A stretch of 64,000 nucleotides of DNA, from the NCBI GenBank assembly GCA_027563935.2, contig CM050446.2, positions 129,741,608 through 129,805,607 of the forward strand, in the 5' to 3' direction. Shown here one piece after another: positions 36,701 to 44,413 of the stretch; position 1 is the stretch's first letter; each line of letters starts with the position of its first letter. This DNA is from Costus lasius. Its lineage: Eukaryota; Streptophyta; Magnoliopsida; Zingiberales; Costaceae. A program made the position numbers and the translations under genes. The notes under the pieces are model-generated. The model had not been told where the DNA came from. It worked only from the letters and a program-made list of their open reading frames with translations, and made no database searches.

Positions 36701-37152
36701 AGTTTCCTCCTACTAGAATGTCCTTGGAATTCCTAAAGATCCAATCAATATATTTTTCAAGTTAAATAAAATGCACATATATATAGCAGCTGCTTGCTAG
36801 GAAATGGCTCGTTCAAATTCATTAGATATTGGTTGCTAATGAACTTGTAGCCTGTATCTTATACGCCACCTTGTTTGTTCCAGTTTTGTTGCTCGGAGCT
36901 CGGGTGGCAGCTTCTGCTGCAGAGATTTCTTCCGATATGGAGCCCAAGGCATGGCTCATATTGGCATGGGTGAGTACAGTTGCTGGAAACCTGTCACTTC
37001 TCGGCTCAGCTGCAAATCTCATCGTATGCGAACAGGCTCGCCGATCTCAGACTTTTGGTTACAATCTCTCCTTTCTGACCCACTTGCGATTCGGGTTCCC
37101 GTCGACGATTATTGTCACATCTATTGGTTTGCTTCTCACGCATTACTGTTGA
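12723..37152 (+). CDS. Silicon efflux transporter LSI2-like (SIET family)
   Basis: Plasma-membrane anion/metalloid efflux permease of the ArsB/NhaD-like superfamily. Plant LSI2-type members export silicic acid, and also arsenite, from root cells towards the xylem. Coding exons are 12723-13877, 14100-14289 and 36884-37152 (phases 0 and 1), giving 537 residues. The N-terminus [17 protein letters not shown], then [53 protein letters not shown] and [15 protein letters not shown] are hallmark LSI2 segments. A hydrophilic loop spans about residues 209-330. Exon 2 ends SNVASNVPT and exon 3 restores [15 protein letters not shown] through to the final membrane helices, ending [10 protein letters not shown]. 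Exon 3 lies 22.6 kb away, past two retrotransposons, yet joins in frame at exactly the family-expected residue. All parts look intact. It is somewhat longer than rice Lsi2 (about 472 residues, from memory), so a paralogue of the LSI2-like group is possible. Confidence 0.9.
15161..15679. mobile_element. hAT-type MITE (519 bp) in LSI2-like intron 2
   Basis: Begins TAGGGATGGCAAC and ends GCTGGCATCCCTA, an imperfect terminal inverted repeat. Flanking octamers GTCTAGTT and GTCCGGTT match at 6 of 8 positions, a decayed 8-bp target duplication typical of hAT elements. The interior repeats GGGTA and CGGGT motifs on both strands. No transposase is encoded. Confidence 0.65.
17923..17927. repeat. Target-site duplication CACGC (left copy)
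   Basis: The five bases before the LTR at 17928 are CACGC, identical to 23660-23664 directly after the other LTR. Confidence 0.9.
17928..18180 (-). repeat. 3' LTR of Reina-like element
   Basis: Direct repeat of 23402-23659. It is bounded by TG...CA on the minus strand. A purine-rich stretch ending AGGGGACGGTAT at 18181-18192 (minus strand) sits immediately upstream as the likely polypurine tract. Confidence 0.93.
18068..21158 (-). pseudogene. Broken pol of Reina-like element (RT, RNase H, integrase, chromodomain)
   Basis: Readable pieces in order on the minus strand: reverse transcriptase 20421-21158 and 20092-20424 ([33 protein letters not shown]); RNase H 19767-20183 ([34 protein letters not shown]); integrase zinc region and core 19032-19718 (CQIC near 19340, [22 protein letters not shown]); integrase C-terminus 18360-19004; chromodomain 18068-18304 ([16 protein letters not shown]). 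The chromodomain reading frame continues into the 3' LTR. The pieces lie in different frames or are split by stops. The RT catalytic motif reads FFYDILVYS where the family has FDD, so one catalytic aspartate is lost at 20448-20450. Confidence 0.9.
21189..23199 (-). pseudogene. Broken gag and protease of Reina-like element
   Basis: Gag starts at the ATG at 23197-23199 with a coiled-coil-like N-terminus ([18 protein letters not shown], then [17 protein letters not shown]). The middle of gag, 22340-22630, is interrupted by in-frame TAG codons at 22604-22606, 22529-22531, 22490-22492 and 22361-22363. The piece 21992-22333 resumes gag ([15 protein letters not shown]). In 21189-21815 a zinc knuckle [14 protein letters not shown] is followed by a retropepsin with [13 protein letters not shown]. 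No functional capsid could be made. Confidence 0.88.
23402..23659 (-). repeat. 5' LTR of Reina-like element
   Basis: Direct repeat of 17928-18180, ending with the target duplication CACGC at 23660-23664. No standard initiator-Met primer site follows it. The junction reads CGTATCA then ACAGCTC, which resembles GGTATCAGAGCTC with the LTR end overlapping it. Confidence 0.93.
23665..25092. other. Intronic spacer, no gene
   Basis: AT-rich intron DNA. Around 24310-24570 there is a diverged repeat with GGCCGGTTTGTATTGGTCC-type motifs that also appears near 2590 and 56750. Confidence 0.45.
25093..25212 (-). mobile_element. tRNA-derived SINE
   Basis: On the minus strand a tRNA-like head starts near 25212 with box A TAGCTCAACTAGT (25196-25208) and box B GGTTCAAATCTTGCC (25150-25164). 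A short body ending TTTCTTACACAC follows, then a 23-base poly(A) tail (T run 25093-25115). It is about 120 bp, small for a plant SINE. Both flanks carry the heptamer ATTTGTT, perhaps a decayed target duplication. It could also be a processed tRNA pseudogene, but the unique body and A tail favour a SINE. Confidence 0.65.
25695..25872. repeat. Tandem duplication of ~82-bp unit
   Basis: Unit 1 (25695-25776) and unit 2 (25790-25872) share ACTTTGAATATA, GGAGTCAAAAAGC, CTAAACCTTTGAAGTTCAT and TTATGACTAATGGAAGCATG, with a few changes and a 13-base spacer. It is non-coding and lies within the LSI2-like intron. Confidence 0.75.
25873..28287. other. Intronic spacer, no gene
   Basis: AT-rich intron DNA upstream of the second chromovirus. 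It has no open frame with a recognisable domain. A fragment at 27440-27475 loosely resembles a tRNA box B but is too short to call. Confidence 0.45.
27392..27443. repeat. Perfect 26-bp tandem duplication
   Basis: Two identical adjacent 26-base copies beginning TAAATTCTTAATGATGATG, at 27392-27417 and 27418-27443. Each contains a short GAT microsatellite, suggesting slippage. Confidence 0.85.
28288..28292. repeat. Target-site duplication ACTAG (left copy)
   Basis: ACTAG directly precedes the LTR at 28293 and is repeated exactly at 36233-36237 after the other LTR. Confidence 0.92.
28293..30003 (-). repeat. 3' LTR of Galadriel-like element
   Basis: GC-rich direct repeat of 34485-36232. It is CpG-rich with many overlapping chance ORFs on both strands; none has a domain. 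Confidence 0.93.
29913..30161 (-). pseudogene. Chromodomain end of Galadriel-like integrase
   Basis: The reading frame contains [20 protein letters not shown] followed by [15 protein letters not shown], a chromodomain with its aromatic residues. In chromoviruses this module directs integration to methylated-H3K9 chromatin. The frame runs through the polypurine tract into the 3' LTR. Confidence 0.85.
30004..30015 (-). other. Polypurine tract of Galadriel-like element
   Basis: On the minus strand GGAGGGAAAGAA abuts the 3' LTR (TGTTAGG...), the expected plus-strand primer site for reverse transcription. Confidence 0.85.
30234..32281 (-). pseudogene. Broken RT end, RNase H and integrase of Galadriel-like element
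   Basis: Pieces on the minus strand: the end of RT (32069-32310) with an intact YLDDIVVYS motif; RNase H 31025-31735 ([35 protein letters not shown]); integrase zinc region near 31130-31260, with CHVC only in a different frame from the preceding His residues; integrase core 30714-31133 ([43 protein letters not shown]); integrase C-terminus 30234-30617 ([27 protein letters not shown]). At least two frame breaks are needed to link them. Confidence 0.88.
32310..34397 (-). pseudogene. Gag-protease-RT frame of Galadriel-like element (695 codons, truncated by frameshift)
   Basis: One long frame covers gag, a retropepsin-like region ([18 protein letters not shown]) and the first two-thirds of RT ([36 protein letters not shown]). 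The frame fails at about 32390 with a single-base shift after EFLV. In the shifted frame the conserved MPFGLTNAP block resumes but meets a TAG shortly before YLDD. No CCHC knuckle is visible between gag and protease, so an internal deletion there is likely. The protease has DTGVS where DTGAS is usual. Confidence 0.88.
34471..34481 (-). other. Primer-binding site (tRNA-iMet type)
   Basis: The minus strand reads TGGTATTAGAG, three bases inside the 5' LTR. It matches the initiator-Met complement TGGTATCAGAG with one change. Confidence 0.85.
34485..36232 (-). repeat. 5' LTR of Galadriel-like element
   Basis: Direct repeat of 28293-30003. A 16-bp CGGCACCTGGTTC-type duplication near 35346-35377 is present here but not in the other LTR. 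Confidence 0.93.
36238..36883. other. Tail of LSI2-like intron 2
   Basis: AT-rich sequence between the right target duplication and the exon-3 acceptor. A patch at 36410-36540 (TGTTTATTTGGAAG-type) may be a decayed MITE; no gene. Confidence 0.45.
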
Positions 37153-39198
37153 AAAAGGTCCAATTTAGAGACATGTAGAATATTGGATATACGTATGGGA
37201 TATGTGGCATTGTTTTCTGTATGTGTATCATGAATTTATTCATTTTGATTGTATTACAGGAGCAATAATGGAGAAATGTAATCGCTGGCTGTAATATAAG
37301 GTGCCTTCGTAAGTCTTGTCATTATAAAATGTTTTATTTATTTAAACCATACTTTTCATCAACAAGGGCATGAAAGCCAAATTGTAATTACCAAATATAA
37401 TATGTCATAACTCTACGAGGCATTGCAAAGGCTAAGTGCAGAAGACAGTTCCAAAACCTTCAATTTCCTGAGGTTCCCCAACTATGAATGCCTCATTACT
37501 GGAAGCTCTTTCACACAACGGTCACTGAAAGTCTTCACTGGCCCTACATCAACTGCAGCTACAGTTAACTAGGACCAACGGTAATGGTAAAGGTCATCAG
37601 GATTGCCATTGTAATCGGCTTTGACTTCTTCATCAAAATAATTTTATTGTTGCCCGCACCTACAATTAGCAATTTTATTGAATTTTGAGATGCGGCAATT
37701 TTTTTTTAACCCAAATGGGTGTGATGATGGGTTCATTTGGTCCATAAAATGCTAACCCCTTCTACTTTGTTGATTGCTTTTAAACTATTATGAAAAAAAT
37801 ATTTCTCTTCTCTCTATCTTTTGCTTTTTGTTTCATCACTCAGAAATTGAAAGGAATTTGATTAGCTGATTGTCTTGGAAGAAAGAAAGACTAGTTTTTT
37901 TTTAAAGTGTTAAACTTAAGATAAATTGCATAAATGACTATTCGATTTTGGAATTTTTTTTTAACTTGTATCTATTTTTAAAATATTTTATTTTTTGTTT
38001 AAATATAGACTGAATTATCTTTTTGCAGAATTCTCAATATAGTTGAAGTGTGTTTGAAGATTAGTGCTATTTCACTTGCAATTGAATGAATTAGTGAATG
38101 ACTCTCCTTCTACCTCCTCTTACGTGAATTAACGAATTAGTGTAAGGACAACTTCCAAAATGCACATTCTTATAATATGCCAAATAGTTAATCTAGAAAA
38201 ACCACATGAACCGGTTCAAATAGGGTTCCAACCGATAATATTAATAATGTTCACAACTTAGATCTTAGAGAAAAAAAGAATCACACATTTATTTATGTAT
38301 TCATTTATTTGAATAATGATTTAAAAAATATTTCTTTCTAAAAAAATTTCAAATTTTAATAACGATCTCATATAATTATTAGATATGTGATTAATAACAT
38401 GACAATTTTATAAAAATACCATCGATTGATATATAAATTGACTTAAAGAATATGGTAGTTAATAGAGGTTTTCATGTACTGAGTTTGGTTATTTAAAGTG
38501 TTATCTAATTCCATAAAGTTTTTTTTATCTCATTTTTGTAGAAGTAATTTTTTAGGTATGGTGTAGTAGTTTACCAAAATATAAAATTAATAGTATCGTG
38601 GCAAAATTAGTTTTTTTTTTTTAAATCTCATTTCTCATTAATTTAGATTTTACTTTTTTTTAAAAGAATAATCATATTTAACATGATTACATCAATAATG
38701 TAAATATGATAGGATTGAAAGTATTGGTCAAAAAATATAAAATCTTAAAATAGTATGATGTACCGAAATTTAATATTATTTTTTAATTATTAAAAACTAT
38801 TTATATATCCCACATAAATATTATAGACCTTAAAGGAGTTAAAATAATACTATAAACGATAATAGATCATATACTTAATTTTTTTACTTTAAATTAGAAT
38901 ATGAACCCGTATTGGATACTCACTAAATACTCAATGTAGATACTTATTTTATAATCTAGATTTGACCACACTTAACTGAATTTTAAAGCCAAACTATTAT
39001 ATATAAAGTATACAATTTAAAATTTAAAAATATATAATTTTATATAATAGTCTTTGGGTATGTTTGATCTATTGTTAATTGCTTCATAATAGTATTAAAA
39101 TGTGCTATTAAAATTTGTATATATATATTATTTTATAATTGTACCATTAAAATTTGTAAGATATTTAATAAATAATTTTTTAACTGATATTAAAATTT

Positions 39199-39203
<5 letters not shown>
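37153..39203. other. Intergenic spacer, LSI2-like 3' region to NAC promoter
   Basis: AT-rich with no supported ORF. The transporter 3' UTR is probably within the first 200-300 bases, but no poly(A) site can be fixed. Confidence 0.5.

Positions 39204-39236
<33 letters not shown>
39204..39236. repeat. (TA)n microsatellite
   Basis: About sixteen uninterrupted TA units inside a wider very AT-rich stretch, 330 bases before the NAC gene's TATA-like box. Confidence 0.95.
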
Positions 39237-39240
<4 letters not shown>

Positions 39241-39569
39241 TTAAAAATTTTAAAATAATAATAAAATTTATTTTTTATTATTAAAAATTTAAATTATTTA
39301 AAATTTTAATTTAAATTATATACATTATTTTTTTTAAAAAAATAAAAAATATCAAATTATAGTTTTCTTAATATTTATTTTTTTACTATTTTTTTCTTGC
39401 CGTGCCAAACATTTAGTTGATTAAAAATTTTGAATAGAATATAATTTTAGTTTTTAATTAAATATATCCTTACTCTGAAATTTATCCAGAAACCAAATTG
39501 GCAAATTCAACGCAAACACAAATCGGATCCTCTCCACAAGTAATGCAGCATTGCAGCTTGCAGTAACCA

Positions 39570-39575
39570 TATATA
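39570..39575 (+). promoter_or_regulatory. Possible TATA box of the NAC gene
   Basis: CCATATATAGC lies about 245 bases upstream of the NAC start codon, just where composition changes from AT-rich spacer to GC-rich leader. Position and sequence fit a core promoter; not proven. Confidence 0.4.
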
Positions 39576-39626
39576 GCAATAAATTTACCATAAGATGCCG
39601 ACTGAACTCACAAACGAACGGTCAGG

Positions 39627-39980
39627 ATGGGAAATCAGGTTGTCGATGTACAGCATTCCCCATACCCGAGCCTCGGCACTCGCTTTGCTTCGTCCGCACG
39701 ATTCCTCCCCTGCAGGCATTTACTCCCTTCGTCTCGGTCGCCAACTCTCCGCGCCTTTCCTTCTCTGACCTTCTCGCTCTCCACACCCTCCAATTCCGCC
39801 GACAATCAACGACGATGCACGCCGTGGCTGCCGCCTTATCCGATCCTCTGCCGCCGCCCGGTGCTGCCCTCCTTGCGCCGGGATTCCGTTTCCACCCAAC
39901 CGATGAGGAGCTCGTCAGCTACTACCTCACGCGGAGAGTCCGCGGCAGGGCCGTCCGTGTTGACGCCATTGCCGAGGTAG
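39627..39980 (+). other. Upstream ORF overlapping the NAC start
   Basis: An ATG at 39627 opens a 117-codon frame that overlaps the main start at 39815 in another frame and ends inside the NAC domain. If transcription starts near 39600, ribosomes would meet this ATG first. It encodes no known domain. It may dampen translation, or the true transcript start may lie downstream of it. Confidence 0.35.
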
Positions 39981-42900
39981 ATATTTATAAGTGCGAGCCG
40001 TGGGAGCTCCCCGGCCTCTCCCGCCTCCGTAGCCGCGACCTCGAGTGGTACTTCTTCAGCCCCTTGGACCGCAAGTACGCGAGCCGGTCCCGTACCAACC
40101 GCTCTACTGCGCAGGGATACTGGAAGACCACCGGAAAGGACCGCCCTGTCCGCCGGGCCGGCCGCACAGTCGGCATGAAGAAGACCCTCGTGTACCACTC
40201 TGGCCGCGCCCCACACGGTGCTAGGACCAACTGGGTTATGCACGAGTACCGCCTCGAGGAAGACGAGGCCGCGCAATCTAGACTTCCGCAGGTAGATATC
40301 TGCCCGTTGTGATTCTTATTTTATTATTGTATTTTGTGAAATTGGTTGAAGTGAATTTTTTTTTTCGGATTGGGGATCGGAAGGATGGCTACGTTGTGTG
40401 CAGGATCTTCCAGAAGACCGGTTCTGGTCCTCAGAATGGGGCTCAATATGGTGCGCCGTTTATTGAGGAGGAATGGGAGGAAGATGAGACGATCAATGAA
40501 GCGTTGGTACTCATGCCTGATTCCGGGGATGATGAGATCAACAATCATGCGCATGATAAGGACTTCTTGGAAGTCAATGATTTTCTTCAGGTAACAGCGT
40601 ATTTCGCCTTTCTTTGAAGCATGCCAGATAAGTTATCTTCTCAAAATTTGTTTGATTAATCACTTTGTTTGTTGTATTGTGATGATTCAGTGCTTTTATA
40701 TTAAAGCCCTTATTTATTGTTTATTTTTTTGGGCAAAAAAATTGCTAGGTGCACGCTATCATGCAAATAGAACTAAAAAAAGTATAAACTTCCAATAGTG
40801 GTCATTGCTTAGAAGTTGCTATAAGGAAGATGCTTTCAGATTCATATCCGAGGTTGTTAATATCAAGTTCTTATGTTGGAACTATGGAGGTCCTATAGAA
40901 TCAAGTTGTAGGATTGATGCATAAGATTGAAAGATCCAATCAAAAAGTTAAAAATATATTTTGATAATTTACATTCAAATAGTAAGAGCGAATTGACCAA
41001 AAGCATATTAATATAATAATTTGGTACTAAGTTATCTTGAAGCTAATGTTGTGTGTATGCCTATTAATTAACATTTACTATTTTATAAATACTAAAATGA
41101 GTTAAATACCTAATCACAAGAATAATCAATTAGAAGCACAATAATTATAACATAAAAGGTTATTATGAGCTTTAGTTTCCAATAATAACAAAATTGAAAA
41201 CATCCTAAGTGACAGAGACAACATAGAGTGTTGATATTGTGCTTACAATTGGGTGAATTTGGTGATGAGTTAAGGAGATTAGCCTTCCATGTTGGTGGGA
41301 GCAAAGATAAAGTAACTATAATTGTTGAAGTATTGTTGCTCAAAGAGGTTGCAAGAATAAGAAGAGCAAATAAAAGAAATGTTCTTATATTTACTTATTA
41401 TTTAAACAATTTTGGTGCTTGGGCTAGCCATTTGCAAGTTAACAGTTTGAAGGTAAGGGAGTTCGACATTTATTCACTTGTTTTGTTAGATTGGAAGAGA
41501 TTGTAGATTCTATAAATCCTACATATAGCCAACATTGTTCATCAGATTGGGATTCTAGCTTCTATGAGACAAATTAGGTGCCAAGGGAATCACAATCACA
41601 ACATTAACTGGATACTGTAATTATGATTCCAGGGCAGGTAAAGTGATCATCCTAGTGGCTGCATTGACAATTCTGGGGATGATATGCTATCATATTGTGG
41701 CCACTACGTTTGACGGCTTAACACTGTTGCACTCTGTAATTTTTTTGAATCTCACTGTTATCAACATAGATGACTTTCTTTTTGTCTGCTTGCGTTGTAC
41801 TCTCTTTCCAATGGCTTTTAGGGTTGATAGTATTTATGAAACTGCCAATGTTGAACTTGCCTACAATCATCAGTAATTCAGTATCTGTTTTTCATTTGTT
41901 TACAATATTAACTTTCAAAGATTATCTAATCTGATGTCAATTATTTTTGTGAATCTGTCATTTTTGTGTTGTCAGAAATTTTGATCATATTATTTTCTAC
42001 ATGTGGAAAATTTAGACCGAAGGTATTGGAGGTCAAAAAGAGGGCATTGCTGCCACTTTTCTGGTCGGTACCAATGAGAAAAGTAGTGGTAACTATGCTG
42101 AAGACCCTGTCGTTTTTCTTGATGAGATGCTTAAAGACCCAAGTTTCATTGATGACATGGTTGATTATAATAGCCAAGCTCAAATAAATAGTAGACCGAC
42201 CTGCCCTGATGATTTCGGAGAGCAAGTTCTCTTGAAAGATTCAATTCGTGATTCTCCCAACAAAAATGATGGATACTTGGAGTTTAGTGGCACAGAGGAT
42301 GCTATAAATACGGATCATTCTAATGTAGGATATCTAAGTTACCCATTGAGGACATCCCATGCTCTAAATTTTGGTGATGGAGAAGGTGAGAGTAGAAATT
42401 TACAAAAAGACCTGGACGCTGAGTTCCTTGACAATGCTGACTCAAGCTGTGACCCAGACGAAATGGTTCGGATGACATTAGTGGATGATTGCCTCGATCA
42501 GCGAACCACTGTTCCTCTCGATTTTAGCAGTCGTTCCTTTTGTCAATCAGTTCAAGATTTGGTCTTCTGTGATGTATGTGGTGATGATGTAGCACCAGAA
42601 CCAAGCAGTTTGAATGATCAAAATAGAGTTCTATCCCCACCCATTTCAGATTTGCCTGCTTTTGATTTTGATGACGAATTAATGGCATACTTCGATGCTA
42701 TGGATGATAATCTGCAGTTTGATATTAGTGGTTTCTCGGAAAGTTTTGAGCAAAGGAATTCCCCTATTTTAGACCAGTCTAATTCCAAGGTATATACTGT
42801 TCTCTGCAAAGTCAATTTTTTGTAAAGTCTAATGTGAAAGTAGAGACTAATTTGTTCAATTTGAAAATAGGCATATATTGCAAAAGGCTTCGACAATGCC

Positions 42901-43742
42901 GCAATTCCGCAGCTGTCAAATGCAGATCTTGTTGCTGGTGCATCATCAATCTTACCTCTATCAGATAATCAGTTAGAGGATAAGCATGAAGAGATTCTTG
43001 TTGGGCCAGGTATGGTATTTTACCTCCTGTGAAGACAATGACGTGATCAACTAAACTAGAACAATTTACATACGTTGGTATTGTATTAATAGTTCGACGG
43101 TTTTTTTGTCCTCTTAACTATTGTTGTTCGATCTGAAGAGATTCTTGTAATCTCCCTGTATTCTATAAGTGAATGGCTGACTACAAGGGTACTAGAGACT
43201 ATCAATTGCATATCCTACTCGTACATAATTGAAATAAATTGCTCTGCTGCTAGTTTTAGTAGCACTAGTTTGAATTTGAACTTCTTTTACATTTTTGTGG
43301 TGCAGGCGCCACGGTGAATATAGAAGACAAGGAAGCAATAACAAATCGTCTGGTGAACGTTCTGGGTTCAATATCTGCACCCCCAGCATTTGCATCGGAA
43401 TTTCCTGCTGGTCAAGAGAAGTATTTTGGACAACTTGCTGGAACTTACGAAGGGAGCTTGTTGAATGTATCACCATCCCTGGTCCCACTACATGATTTTA
43501 CAGCGACAAGCGGTACAGAAGACTGGTTGTTGCGTAAGCATGGCAACACAGGTTTGCTGCTTTCTTATAGCATCGCAGATAATGTTAGTGGGAAGACTTC
43601 ATGTTTCGGGCCCTTAAGAAAACTTCAGGAATGGACAACGTCCCTGATGCTTCGATGCGGCTTCTATCCTTTCTTCCTTTCAGGCCTGGTTCTTACTGTA
43701 AGCTACAAAGTGGGAATGTGTCTTTATGGAAAGAACAGTTAG
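39815..43742 (+). CDS. NAC transcription factor, NTL type with C-terminal membrane anchor
   Basis: Exons 39815-40291, 40384-40590, 42016-42789, 42871-43009 and 43306-43742 join in frame (677 residues). The NAC DNA-binding domain covers about residues 23-173: [82 protein letters not shown] and, in exon 2, [15 protein letters not shown]. The following [11 protein letters not shown] segment resembles the ANAC053/ANAC078/ANAC082 group. The C-terminal half is acidic and Ser/Asn-rich, typical of an activation region. The last about 28 residues, with [20 protein letters not shown], form one hydrophobic helix. NTL-type NACs are held at a membrane and released by proteolysis under stress; that role is inferred here. 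The frame is open further upstream (to 39551), so a longer N-terminus cannot be excluded. Confidence 0.9.
40591..42015 (+). other. Intron 2 of the NAC gene
   Basis: A 1.4-kb AT-rich intron. A 92-codon open frame at 41228-41506 has no recognisable domain. TATAGAATC motifs in opposite orientation near 40896 and 41507 hint at a small inserted element but are too weak to call. Confidence 0.5.
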
Positions 43743-44413
43743 TTTGTATATTGTAAGCAAGTTTTGACTGACACTTCTCTTGGTTGTGCCAGGCAACGTG
43801 GAGAAACCTCATATTTTTGGATAATGTATGTACTTGACCTGATTAGTATCAAGGATTTCTATAGCCTTCCGTTTGCGGTCAACGCTGATAATGAACTGGG
43901 ATCTTATGTTTCGTTTGTAACCCGTATGGATATCTGATTTAGGAGGAGCCAAACATCTCTGACGTGAAAACAAATAAGGTATGATAATGTGAAAAAGAAG
44001 AAGCGCAGGAAAAATGAAGTTAGCTTGAACATAACATTTAAGATGTGAAATGATAATATTTTATTAACGCATAAAAAATGAAATCTAGGTAAGGAATGAG
44101 TTTTTCTTCGAGTTGCTTCAATCTGTAAGTGATTGATTTATGATAATGTATCATCTTGGTGTGTTGGGAGCAACGGCTGGCTCGGTAGGTTAGGAGCATC
44201 TCTCGAACTAATTAATGGTTTGTAATTTTGCCAATGCATAAGAGCTAATTTGCATATATTTTTTTAATAAATTTCATATGACAAAATTATTAATTATGCC
44301 CACAAAACAACAGAGAGAGAGGGACACGATGTACAATTAATATAGATCGCCTAACATACAATAACAATACAAGGTGGATTAATTACATCAATTACGCTGC
44401 CAATGACCTCGTC
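43743..44413. other. Convergent spacer between NAC and polygalacturonase genes
   Basis: About 670 bases shared by the 3' regions of two converging genes. AT-rich, no ORF of interest. Confidence 0.6.

Larger units (their letters stand above)
14290..36883 (+). other. Giant intron 2 of the LSI2-like gene
   Basis: The donor GTATGTTAG follows ...VPT and the acceptor TTGTTTGTTCCAG precedes ...VLLLG. The intron contains a MITE at 15161-15679, a Reina-like element at 17928-23659, a SINE at 25093-25212, short duplications, and a Galadriel-like element at 28293-36232. The rest is AT-rich with no coding sequence. The frame of exon 2 stays open past the donor to 14546, so unspliced or intron-polyadenylated RNA would encode a shorter protein lacking the last 89 residues. 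Confidence 0.85.

Noticed and set aside
41228..41506. 92-codon frame in NAC intron 2
   Set aside because: No recognisable domain and no conserved splice sites that would add it to the NAC protein.
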